Shown piece after piece: positions 26,042-34,552 of a stretch of DNA of 42,861 nucleotides (positions are counted from its first letter, which is position 1; every line of letters begins with the position of its first letter). This stretch comes from Prevotella sp. UBA5379. Lineage in GTDB: Bacteria; Bacteroidota; Bacteroidia; Bacteroidales; Bacteroidaceae. The stretch spans positions 1-42,861 of the forward strand of contig DHOX01000032.1 in the NCBI GenBank assembly GCA_002409785.1. The letters are read 5' to 3'. The notes under the pieces were generated by a model that saw nothing but the letters and a program-made list of their open reading frames with translations, searched no databases and was not told the origin of the DNA. Made by a program: the position numbers and the translations under genes.

Positions 26042-26119
26042 TAGCATAAAAGATTACCCGTGAAAATAGGGAATAACTCTATCCGGCTATACTCAAAGAA
26101 AAAATAGTAAAAGAAAATA

Positions 26120-28675
26120 ATGGAAGAATACAAGAATACAGAATCGGCAAACACAGCTGATGAGCAGCAAGAAGAAAACGAGAAAGAATCATCTTTTGAT
26201 TTTGCCACCCTTTATGCCACCGTCGTCCTGAATTGGAAATGGTTTGTCCTTTCGCTCATTGTCTGCCTGGGCTTAGCTTTCATCTATATCCGCTACAGCA
26301 CGCCTGTCTGGCAGGCAGACGCCAAATTATTGATCAAAGACGATGATAGCAACTCCTCCTCAGGAGGACGGAACAATGACCTCCTGCAGAGCAGTTCCAC
26401 CCTTGGACTGATCAGTGGTTCCAACGGAATTGATAATGAAATGGAAATCCTTTCGTCACACCTTTTAGCAGAAGGAGCCATCAATGATCTGAAACTGTAC
26501 GTCAATTATAGTGCAAAAGGGCATATCAAGGACTATCTTCTCTATAAAGACGAACCTATATCCGTGGATATAGATCCTACCCATCTGGACAAACTCAACT
26601 ATCCAATCAAACTCATCATTGAGCAGAGTGCCAAGGGGTACCACGTCACCGGAAAATATGCTGTCATAGACAAGATACATAGTAAAATCATTCCATATAT
26701 CATTGACAGCACTTTCCCTTCTCTCCCAATAGGAATCGTTACACATGTCGGAGTACTGACTTTCCGCAAAACAGACACTCCCATGAATGGAATGACTGAA
26801 AAGGTGACTATCTATTCCTTAAAGATGATGTCCAAGAAATATGTAGAAAACCTTACCGTAAGCCAGACCAGCAAAAACACAAGCATTGCCCAACTTGTAT
26901 TGCATGACGAGATACCGGACCGGGCTACGGACTACCTCACTGACTTAATACAAGTTTATAACCGCCAGGCTAATGAGGACAAGAATGAAGTAGCTGTGCG
27001 GACGGAAAATTTCATCAATAATCGTCTTGAGAAAATTAATGCTGAACTCGGCAACACTGAAGGGCAGTTAGAAAACTATAAAAAGCGCAATAATATGGTA
27101 GAGATGAAATTAAACTCTGCCCAGACTGTACAGGATGCAGATACTTACAGCCAGAAATTATCTGACGCCAACACTCAGATCGCTCTTCTGAGTTCCCTGC
27201 GGGATTATATGCGACGGCCGACAAACCGGTACCAGACTTTACCCTCCAATGTAGGCCTGACAGACCAGAGTGCCACCGAACTGATTAACAAATATAATGA
27301 GATCGTGCTGCAACGTAACAAATTGATGCGTAGTGCCAGCGAGAGTTCTCCAAGCGTGATCCCTCTGACTGCCCAGCTTAATGACCTCACCAACTCTATC
27401 CGCCATGCTGTAAACCAGGCTATCGAAGGATTGAATATCCAACGCAATTCAGTAGCCGAACTCTATGGAAAATATCAGAACCAGGTAGGAGAAACACCTG
27501 CACAGGAACGTATGCTGAACCAGATCGGACGCCAGCAGGATGTCAAGTCAGGTCTCTACCTTACTTTGCTTCAGAAACGTGAAGAGAATTCTATTAATCT
27601 TGCCGCTACAGTCGACAAGGGAAAATTAATTGATATTCCGGATGTGGAAGGTATCGTAAGCCCTAAAAAGCCTTTGGTCTTTTTATTGGCGCTCATCCTC
27701 GGATTGGGTATCCCGGCACTCATCCTCTTCATCCTCCAGTTCTTCCATTATAAGATTGAAGGCCATGAAGATGTCGCAAAACTTACGAAATTACCTATTA
27801 TTGCTGATGTAGCTGTAGCTAACGATAAGACCAAGGCAAAAGCTGACATCGTCGTGAGCGAGAATCAGAACAACCAGATGGAGGAAATCTTCAGAAGCAT
27901 GCGTACCAACCTGCAATTCCTGATGAAGAAGGATCAGCAGGTGATCCTGTTCACCTCCTCTACCTCAGGGGAAGGTAAAACCTTCAACGCTGCTAACCTG
28001 GCCGTCAGTTTTGCTCTCTTAGGCAAGAAAGTCATCCTTCTGGGACTGGATATTCGCAAACCTCGTCTGGCCGAACTTTTCCAGATTCGTGATCACCATC
28101 ATGGCATCACTCCTCTACTCGTCAATGATAACCCGTCAAAGGAGGAAATAGAGGGTCAGATATTACCTTCCGGCGTAAACAAGAACCTCGACTTATTGAT
28201 GGCTGGTCCTACTCCGCCAAATCCGGCCGAACTGCTTACGCGCAGCAGTCTGGACAAGATCATAGCTATCCTGCGCAAAGATTATGACTATATCATCATT
28301 GACTCCGCTCCTGTAGGATTGGTTACAGATACCCTTCAAGTTGGTCGTGTATGTGATGCGACCGTCATCGTATGCAGGGCTGATTATACTCCGAAGGAGA
28401 GTTTCGGACTGATCAACAGTTTGTCTGACCAGAAGAAATTACCGAATATGTCCATTGTCATTAACGGTATTGACTTGAGCAAGAAGAAATACGGTTACTA
28501 TTACGGTTATGGCAAATATGGGAAATATGGAAAGTACGGACATTATGGAAATTATGGTCATTATGGCAGCTATGGCAAATACGGGCACTATGGGAATTAT
28601 GGTTCCTACGGCAGCTACGGCAGCTATGCCAACAGTCACTATGGCAAGAAGGATGATGATTCAGTAAAGAAATAA
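26120..28675 (+). CDS. Wzc-like polysaccharide co-polymerase / BY-kinase with Tyr-Gly-rich tail
   Basis: An 851-residue inner-membrane protein controlling polymerisation and export of surface polysaccharide. The Wzz domain is bounded by a first membrane helix (WFVLSLIVCLGLAFIYI, near residue 40) and a second (VFLLALILGLGIPALILFI, near residue 525), with a periplasmic coiled-coil stretch between. The cytoplasmic kinase domain shows Walker A SSTSGEGKTFNAAN (about 610-625), Walker A' LLGLDIRKPRL and Walker B YIIIDSAP (about 725). The tail (residues 791-841) carries 19 tyrosines, mostly in (K/H/N/S)YG triplets, the presumed autophosphorylation cluster. No Wza-type export gene is adjacent. Confidence 0.92.
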   Translation: MEEYKNTESANTADEQQEENEKESSFDFATLYATVVLNWKWFVLSLIVCLGLAFIYIRYSTPVWQADAKLLIKDDDSNSSSGGRNNDLLQSSSTLGLISGSNGIDNEMEILSSHLLAEGAINDLKLYVNYSAKGHIKDYLLYKDEPISVDIDPTHLDKLNYPIKLIIEQSAKGYHVTGKYAVIDKIHSKIIPYIIDSTFPSLPIGIVTHVGVLTFRKTDTPMNGMTEKVTIYSLKMMSKKYVENLTVSQTSKNTSIAQLVLHDEIPDRATDYLTDLIQVYNRQANEDKNEVAVRTENFINNRLEKINAELGNTEGQLENYKKRNNMVEMKLNSAQTVQDADTYSQKLSDANTQIALLSSLRDYMRRPTNRYQTLPSNVGLTDQSATELINKYNEIVLQRNKLMRSASESSPSVIPLTAQLNDLTNSIRHAVNQAIEGLNIQRNSVAELYGKYQNQVGETPAQERMLNQIGRQQDVKSGLYLTLLQKREENSINLAATVDKGKLIDIPDVEGIVSPKKPLVFLLALILGLGIPALILFILQFFHYKIEGHEDVAKLTKLPIIADVAVANDKTKAKADIVVSENQNNQMEEIFRSMRTNLQFLMKKDQQVILFTSSTSGEGKTFNAANLAVSFALLGKKVILLGLDIRKPRLAELFQIRDHHHGITPLLVNDNPSKEEIEGQILPSGVNKNLDLLMAGPTPPNPAELLTRSSLDKIIAILRKDYDYIIIDSAPVGLVTDTLQVGRVCDATVIVCRADYTPKESFGLINSLSDQKKLPNMSIVINGIDLSKKKYGYYYGYGKYGKYGKYGHYGNYGHYGSYGKYGHYGNYGSYGSYGSYANSHYGKKDDDSVKK
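28490..28645 (+). repeat. Degenerate 9-bp tandem coding repeat (xYG triplets) in the kinase tail
   Basis: The segment repeats a roughly 9-bp unit (x-Tyr-Gly, for example AAATATGGG, AAGTACGGA, CATTATGGA) about 15 times with synonymous drift. The mixed TAT/TAC and GGA/GGC/GGG/GGT codons show that the amino-acid pattern is kept by selection and not only by slippage. Confidence 0.85.
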
Positions 28676-28737
28676 GTGGTATCCGGTAGGACTTAATCCT
28701 CTTACCGGATCATACATAAGAAAGAAACAAACAAGAA

Positions 28738-29166
28738 ATGACAATTGCTGTAGATTTTGACGGAACGATTGTAGAACACCGTTATCCAGAAATAGGACCG
28801 GAAATACCTTTTGCTACTCAGACGCTCCGTATGTTGATACAAGAACATCACCGCCTTATCCTGTGGAGCGTACGGGAAGGCCAACTTCTTCAGGATGCTA
28901 TCGACTGGTGCAGAGAGCGTGGGGTGGAATTCTGGGCTGTCAACCGCGATTACCCGGAAGAAAATGGTACCCTAAATAATAATCATTTCAGCCGGAAGAT
29001 TAAAGCGGACATATTCATTGATGATCGCCAGATAGGCGGACTTCCTGACTGGGGAGAAATTTACAGGATTATTCACGAAGGCAAAACCTATAGGGATATC
29101 ATTCGTGAAAGCATGGGTGAAGAAACGGAGGTTCCGCAGCATAAACACTGGTGGAACAGAAAATAA
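28738..29166 (+). CDS. Small HAD-superfamily-like protein
   Basis: A 142-residue protein beginning with HAD motif I (IAVDFDGTIVEHRYP, residues 3-17) and including LILWSVREGQLLQDAIDWC, which resembles motif II with the Ser/Thr in a WSxR form. DIFIDDRQIGG (about residue 95) supplies the late acidic motif. It is a compact HAD-fold protein without a cap, of a type I associate with Bacteroidota hypothetical hydrolases; the substrate is unknown. It follows the Wzc-like gene by 62 bp and ends just before a strong terminator, so it is probably the last gene of the rfbA operon. Confidence 0.75.
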   Translation: MTIAVDFDGTIVEHRYPEIGPEIPFATQTLRMLIQEHHRLILWSVREGQLLQDAIDWCRERGVEFWAVNRDYPEENGTLNNNHFSRKIKADIFIDDRQIGGLPDWGEIYRIIHEGKTYRDIIRESMGEETEVPQHKHWWNRK

Positions 29167-29190
29167 AGATTCCTCTTTCAGATAAGATGT

Positions 29191-29228
29191 AAAGGGCCTG
29201 GAAAGCGATTTAGTTTTCCAGGCCCTTT
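29191..29228 (+). terminator. Strong terminator after the rfbA-kinase-HAD operon
   Basis: AAAGGGCCTGGAAA (29191-29204) pairs with TTTCCAGGCCCTTT (29215-29228), a 14-bp perfect stem with a 10-nt loop, followed by CCTTTTCTG. The A-rich left flank is too short for clear two-way function, but the convergent gene ending at 29269 may also use it. Confidence 0.8.
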
Positions 29229-29268
29229 CCTTTTCTGCAAACGGATAAGAACTTTTCTGTACGCTCTC

Positions 29269-31383
29269 TCAGGGTAAAGGCCGAAGTCCATCCCATCTTA
29301 CATCCCAACCGGCAGGGAAACCTGGATGAGGCGTCGTACAGCCATCCCATCCTGCACACATCATGGCCACGGCAGTGAGAAGGCCTCCATTGCCGGGCAG
29401 ATAAATTCTTAATCTGTCGTCTTGATAATTATGCCCATTGATAAGATAGGTGTTTTTCTGTCTGGGCATCAACAATGCCTGAACGGCCCGCTCCGGTTCC
29501 CCCAAACGGGTTGCACACATGGCTATCATAGGATAATCCCAGCCCCAGGTCGTAGGCCAGTTCCAGTGGTTCCATACCCACTGAAGCGTTTTACGCATGA
29601 CGTCCGACTTCACCAGCGGACATTTGGGGAGCATGCCCAATGCTCCGAGAACAGCAGGATGATCACTGGTAAAACGAATGTCTTTGTATGTGTTCACGGC
29701 TGATTCCGCAGACAGATAAAGACTATCTGAATTCATTGCCAAAGGCGAGAGCCGTGAGAGAATCCGGTCCCAAAGGGGAACCCGAGGCAATCTCCGGCGC
29801 TCTCTCCATTTCTGAGCTGTGCTCAAGGCGAAATACCAATAGGAAAGTTCGAAAGGAGGATTCACCGTAGAATCTGCTCTTAATGTCTCCTGAGCCGGAA
29901 TGCACCCCTTCAGAATATAACGATGCCTGACGCTGTCACAGGTCACAAAATCAGCCATAAACGTTGCCGTCTCGTCCACCATCTTTCCATAACGGGCCAG
30001 AATCTCCCCTGACCTGGCAGGGACGGCACGGTATAGCAGCTCCGCCAGGTAGATAGGATGAGGCTGCTGCCAGATCAGATAGGACCCTACATTAGAAGGA
30101 GCTTCACGTCCGGAAGGATCCGTCATCTTCATCCAGCGTATACCCCTGAATCCCTGCCGCTGTGCTATCAAACGTGCCACAGGTTCTACATGGAGGTACC
30201 AGTCAAGCACGGGAACCAGAAATTCAGGATGCCCCCAGAGAGCAAACTGTGCATCGTGCCACCACACCATCTCAAGATGGAACTTTCCATACCAGGAATT
30301 ATAGGTCAACCCGGTCTCCTGAGGCGGTGTATCCCCGGCATCATTGACCGCAAGCAAATACTGGGAGAGTACTACACGGCGTTCCAACTCACGGGCACGA
30401 GGATCGGCGACATGGGAAAAATCAACTATCGCTCCTCTCTGCCAGTAGCCCTTCCAGTGCAAGGCAGCGTCATGGGAAACGGAGCGAAAATCGCCTGCAT
30501 TCCGCTGGTTAAACTTCTGACCTTCGGATTCAGGGAAAAAGGTAACGGTAAAATCCAGCTTTTTCCCTGTAGCTGACAACAGAAAACGGTTTCTGCCGGT
30601 GGCTTTAAAACCAGCCTCTCCCTTCCAGGTTATCCGTACACCATACACAGTACTGCCAATCGTATGTCGCAAGATAACCCCATGGGATAACTTTTTCAGC
30701 ATCGTTACAGAATGTTTTCCGTCCGCATGCCAATCACAGGCATCATCACTGTGTCCTCCTGAGGGATAGGGGAAGCGGAGGATGACCCTGGGATTCTCCT
30801 CTGCTATGATTTTTGAGGCAATCTCATCAGCAACAGGTGAACAGACCGTCTGTACATCATAATGCTTTCCATCATAGAGGAAACGACTCCTTACCATTCC
30901 CGTCCACAGACATAACTTCTCATGGACTGATGTTAATTTCGAGGGATCGGCAAGATCAAGACCGATCATTCCGAGATGGAGACGATGCGGATTCTTTCTC
31001 AGCCAGATGCTCGCATCACGTTGCCTGCCAGGCAGTTTAAACTGGGCAGAATAGATTTCCGGATGTCCCCGGCCAAAATCCCGGGTTACAAAGGCATCCT
31101 CAGGACGATAGTGGCAAGGATTCGGAAAACTGTGCCATCCCCAGTCACTCATGGTTCCCAGGCATACTCCATGGGCATATCTCTCCGGGAAGGATTGCAG
31201 ACCAGTGGCATCCACGGTGAAGGCAAAGTGGCCGTTGCCCACGGTCAGCGACTGAAGGGAATCGACTTTCGTCACGATCGGACAATTACGTTCCACAACT
31301 TGATAATGGTTGACAGGACCTGCAAAGACTGGTCTCAGCATCAACAATAAAAAGAAAACTAAAGGCAATTTTCGGATTTTCAT
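29269..31383 (-). CDS. Secreted six-hairpin glycosidase-like protein
   Basis: A 704-residue exported protein with a signal peptide (MKIRKLPLVFFLLLMLRPVFAG). The N-terminal ~300 residues look like a beta-sandwich, starting with LTVGNGHFAFTVDATG. The C-terminal ~400 residues look like an (alpha/alpha)6 barrel, with WWHDAQFALWGHPEFL, TWGWDYPMIAMCATRLGEPE and LPGNGGLLTAVAMM. That two-domain layout is seen in GH65, GH95 and related six-hairpin glycosidases. I cannot place it in one family or name a substrate; the catalytic acid is not certain. It has no polysaccharide-utilisation partners (no SusC/D pair), which is unusual for a Bacteroidota glycosidase. It is bounded by terminators on both sides. 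Confidence 0.7.
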   Translation of the reverse strand: MKIRKLPLVFFLLLMLRPVFAGPVNHYQVVERNCPIVTKVDSLQSLTVGNGHFAFTVDATGLQSFPERYAHGVCLGTMSDWGWHSFPNPCHYRPEDAFVTRDFGRGHPEIYSAQFKLPGRQRDASIWLRKNPHRLHLGMIGLDLADPSKLTSVHEKLCLWTGMVRSRFLYDGKHYDVQTVCSPVADEIASKIIAEENPRVILRFPYPSGGHSDDACDWHADGKHSVTMLKKLSHGVILRHTIGSTVYGVRITWKGEAGFKATGRNRFLLSATGKKLDFTVTFFPESEGQKFNQRNAGDFRSVSHDAALHWKGYWQRGAIVDFSHVADPRARELERRVVLSQYLLAVNDAGDTPPQETGLTYNSWYGKFHLEMVWWHDAQFALWGHPEFLVPVLDWYLHVEPVARLIAQRQGFRGIRWMKMTDPSGREAPSNVGSYLIWQQPHPIYLAELLYRAVPARSGEILARYGKMVDETATFMADFVTCDSVRHRYILKGCIPAQETLRADSTVNPPFELSYWYFALSTAQKWRERRRLPRVPLWDRILSRLSPLAMNSDSLYLSAESAVNTYKDIRFTSDHPAVLGALGMLPKCPLVKSDVMRKTLQWVWNHWNWPTTWGWDYPMIAMCATRLGEPERAVQALLMPRQKNTYLINGHNYQDDRLRIYLPGNGGLLTAVAMMCAGWDGCTTPHPGFPAGWDVRWDGLRPLP

Positions 31384-31412
31384 GATTTGTTCAAGCAGTT
31401 TAGTTTGTCGGA

Positions 31413-31420
31413 CAAAGATA
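31413..31420 (-). promoter_or_regulatory. -7 box of the glycosidase-like gene
   Basis: Minus strand TATCTTTG (31420-31413), 30 bases before the ATG at 31383. The -33 position falls in the upstream terminator stem and shows no TTTG. Confidence 0.5.
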
Positions 31421-31433
31421 GAAAAAATCCATT

Positions 31434-31472
31434 AAAAAAAGTCTGATACATCAGAAAATGTATCAGACTTTT
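31434..31472 (-). terminator. Rho-independent terminator after the M16 peptidase gene
   Basis: On the minus strand a perfect 15-bp stem (31472-31458 with 31451-31437, core AAAAGTCTGATACAT) closes a 6-nt loop and runs into seven T (plus-strand A run 31434-31440). It lies 89 bp past the stop at 31561. Confidence 0.85.
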
Positions 31473-31560
31473 CTCCTTATCATCCATGGACCTCTAAAAG
31501 AGGCCTGTCATCTCCATCCTGTCCAAACGGATTTATGACAGGAAGAAAAACCGGACACGT

Positions 31561-34398
31561 TTAATCTTTAGCGGCATTCATGATCACTTCTGCATGGTTA
31601 CCGCTCTTCAGGATAACATCTTTCAAGAAGGCTGAAATTTCCTTAGCGGTCGTATTACGGACAATATCCTTGTAACCGGTGTACATATCCATGTCATGAT
31701 CTACATAGTCATCCAGGACACCTATCCAGTAGCCATTCGTTTTCGCTTCAACATCAGCATTCTTCAGCAGAATTGCCTTTACCTTTTCCAAATCCGCAGG
31801 ATCAGGCTTGGCAACCGTCTCCTTCAGACCGGAAAAGAAATAAGGAATAGCTTTGGCTGACTTCGCCGGATTTAACATAGCTACACCATTGATGGACAGA
31901 CTGATGGTCCTGTCAGGATTAACGGCCACCCCACTCTCTGCGCCTGCAGAGTAAGCTGCACTCAGTGTCTCACGGATGCTCCGGTCATACTTCATGTTTA
32001 ACAGACGGGCAGCAATGTCTACCCACACCTGGTCTTGCAGATTGTTCCTGACCTTCTTTGAACGCCAGTTTTCTACAACCATGTTTTGAGGATTCTCCAT
32101 CTTCTGAACGAACACATTCTTTACTTCCCCCACATAATGAGGAACCTCTCTATAAGCAGTCTTATTTTCTTCATATCCGGGAAGAGAGGCTATATACTGC
32201 TCTATCAAAGGACGTATCTTCTCCTCATCAAAATTTCCTACAAAATAGAAATTAAAATCACCTGCATTCCCATAGAGGTCTTTTGCCGTCTTCAGAATCC
32301 AGTCATAGTTCACTCCCGCTATCTGGGAAGATTTAGGCGTCAGGAACAATGGATTATGGCAATAAAGCGTGCTGGACAAAGAGTCTGAGAACACAATCTG
32401 AGGATTTTGGCTCTGGTTCTGAAGTTGGGTGGCATAAGAATCTTTAAGATTGTTCACCGACTTCTCATCCTTAGACACTTTTGTCATATCCAGATAAATA
32501 AGTTGCATCAATGTTTCCAAATCCTTGGGTGTTGAAGAGCCACTGAGACCATGATGATAAGTATTGATATAGAAACCTGTGCTTGCTTCCTTGCCGGCAA
32601 GAGCCTTGCTGAGCTCTGTATTTGAGAAATCTCCCAGTCCGCTGGCACTAAGAATTTCTGATGCTAAACTGATGTTCAGGTACTGGGATTCAGGAAACGC
32701 ATATTGCCCTCCCTGGGCTTTTGCAAAGAAACGAACCTCATTATCCTTGAAATCTGTCTTCTTCAGATAGACATGAGCGCCATTGGAAAGCGTCAGTTCC
32801 TGAAAACCTAGTTTCTTGTTCTCCGTCTCCTTCATGATCTTCCCGGCTTTCGGAAGCTGGGCAATCAGAGGCTCATTCTTGACATGATCTACATAAGCCG
32901 TCAACTTTGCACTACGGACCTTCGCCACCACGTCCTTCAACTGCTGGGCTGTAGGATAAACGGCATCCGGCTTCTGCTGCATCATCACCAGAGTAACAAA
33001 ATTAGTATCAGTAGGATTAATCAATTTCCGGGCCATCTCATTCACGACTTCCAGAGGGATATGAGGAACGAACATCTTATCCATTTGATATTCCTGCTCT
33101 ACAGAAGGAATCGGTTCATTGGAAATAAAATGATCCACATACTGATCCGTAAACTGGTCATTTTTCATTTTATTCCGGTTGGAATAGGCTTTCTCGATAC
33201 TGCTCATGAAGTTTGCCTTGTAGCGTTCATACTCCGTAGAGGTAAAACCAAATTGACGAACTCGTTCAGCTTCCTCAAGAGCAGCCTGATAGGCTTCCAG
33301 AAGTTTACCGGGTTTAGGAACGACCGCGATAGAAAATGCATCTTTCGTACGCGACATCAGATACTCGCCATCACTTGCCCCTGCCTGTAAATAAGGACAG
33401 GCGGGATCCAGGGACTTCTCATCATAACGTGAACCCAGCATGGAACTGACTGCACCTTTAATAAATCCTTGGACCAGATAGAGCATATTGTTCTTCAAGG
33501 AGTCTGGCGTTGCCTCATGCTTCATCATGGCAAAGATGACATTCACCTGTTGCTCCTTATCTTTATCCACAATGTAAATAGGGGTATCATTGTCAGGAAC
33601 TTTTTCCGGGATAACCTTCGGTGCACCTGCAGGCACTTTAATATCACTGAAGAGTTTCTTGATCTCTCCTTCAATATGGTTCACATCCACATCCCCGACG
33701 ACAATAATAGCTTGATTATCAGGACGGTACCACTTATGATAGTAAGCTCTCAACGTATTCGGGTCACACTTGTCCACCACGCTCATCAGTCCGATTGGCA
33801 TACGGTAGCCATACTTGCTGCCAGGATAAAGTGCAGGAAGATCACGCTCAAACATACGCTGCTGGGCGGTCATCCGCATCCGATACTCATTGTGTACCAC
33901 ATCCCGCTCATTGTCTATTGCTTTCTTGGAAAGGGTGATACCATGTGACCAGTCCTTTAGAATCAGCATACATGAATCCACGGCAGAGATGCGGGTGGTA
34001 GGAACATCCGTAAAGTAATACACGGTCTGGTCTATGCCCGTATAAGCATTCAGGTTACGTCCATACTCCACGCCGATGCTCTGCAGATATTCCTGCAGAT
34101 CATTGTCTTTAAAATGATCTGTGCCATTGAAAGCCATGTGCTCCAGCAAATGAGCCAGGCCACGCTGGTCATCATTCTCATTAATGGAACCGACCTTCTG
34201 GGCAATATAAAAACTAGCTACGTGAGCCGGATAGTCATTGTGGCGGATGTAATAAGTCAGTCCATTGCTAAGATGCCCGATCCTCACTTTTGGATCAACC
34301 GGTATCTTCGGCATCTGGGAGACCTGTGCACAAACGGATAACATCCCCGTCAACAGTAACAGGCCAGACACTAAAATTTGTTTGATTTTCATGTTCAT
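31561..34398 (-). CDS. M16 (insulinase/pitrilysin) family zinc peptidase, exported
   Basis: A 945-residue two-lobed M16 peptidase with a signal peptide (IKQILVSGLLLLTGMLSVCA). The inverted zinc motif HLLEH is at residues 83-87, with the distal glutamate in NERDVVHNEYRM. The second half (from about residue 520, TLSNGAHVYLKKTDF) is the inactive M16 repeat, lacking HxxEH. The enzyme should degrade peptides in the periplasm or at the surface. Either of two ATGs (34398 or 34392) could start it. No -7 box was found just upstream; a minus-strand hairpin at 34488-34535 separates it from the M13 gene. Confidence 0.9.
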   Translation of the reverse strand: MNMKIKQILVSGLLLLTGMLSVCAQVSQMPKIPVDPKVRIGHLSNGLTYYIRHNDYPAHVASFYIAQKVGSINENDDQRGLAHLLEHMAFNGTDHFKDNDLQEYLQSIGVEYGRNLNAYTGIDQTVYYFTDVPTTRISAVDSCMLILKDWSHGITLSKKAIDNERDVVHNEYRMRMTAQQRMFERDLPALYPGSKYGYRMPIGLMSVVDKCDPNTLRAYYHKWYRPDNQAIIVVGDVDVNHIEGEIKKLFSDIKVPAGAPKVIPEKVPDNDTPIYIVDKDKEQQVNVIFAMMKHEATPDSLKNNMLYLVQGFIKGAVSSMLGSRYDEKSLDPACPYLQAGASDGEYLMSRTKDAFSIAVVPKPGKLLEAYQAALEEAERVRQFGFTSTEYERYKANFMSSIEKAYSNRNKMKNDQFTDQYVDHFISNEPIPSVEQEYQMDKMFVPHIPLEVVNEMARKLINPTDTNFVTLVMMQQKPDAVYPTAQQLKDVVAKVRSAKLTAYVDHVKNEPLIAQLPKAGKIMKETENKKLGFQELTLSNGAHVYLKKTDFKDNEVRFFAKAQGGQYAFPESQYLNISLASEILSASGLGDFSNTELSKALAGKEASTGFYINTYHHGLSGSSTPKDLETLMQLIYLDMTKVSKDEKSVNNLKDSYATQLQNQSQNPQIVFSDSLSSTLYCHNPLFLTPKSSQIAGVNYDWILKTAKDLYGNAGDFNFYFVGNFDEEKIRPLIEQYIASLPGYEENKTAYREVPHYVGEVKNVFVQKMENPQNMVVENWRSKKVRNNLQDQVWVDIAARLLNMKYDRSIRETLSAAYSAGAESGVAVNPDRTISLSINGVAMLNPAKSAKAIPYFFSGLKETVAKPDPADLEKVKAILLKNADVEAKTNGYWIGVLDDYVDHDMDMYTGYKDIVRNTTAKEISAFLKDVILKSGNHAEVIMNAAKD

Positions 34399-34487
34399 AT
34401 CGAAAATTTGAATTTTGATCAGACTGTTATCTCAGTGTTATACTGTTATTTCAGTCTTATAAAACAGGTATATTGGTAAAAACCGAA

Positions 34488-34535
34488 ACCAGTCATTAGA
34501 TTTCGGGGAAATATTCCCGATGTCCAATGACTGGT
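34488..34535 (-). terminator. Long interrupted hairpin after the M13 peptidase gene
   Basis: ACCAGTCATT (34488-34497) pairs with AATGACTGGT (34526-34535), with an inner TCGGG/CCCGA stem. On the minus strand it is followed by TTCGGTTTTTACC. A plausible terminator 18 bp past the M13 stop. Confidence 0.55.
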
Positions 34536-34552
34536 CTGATCTATAAATTTAA

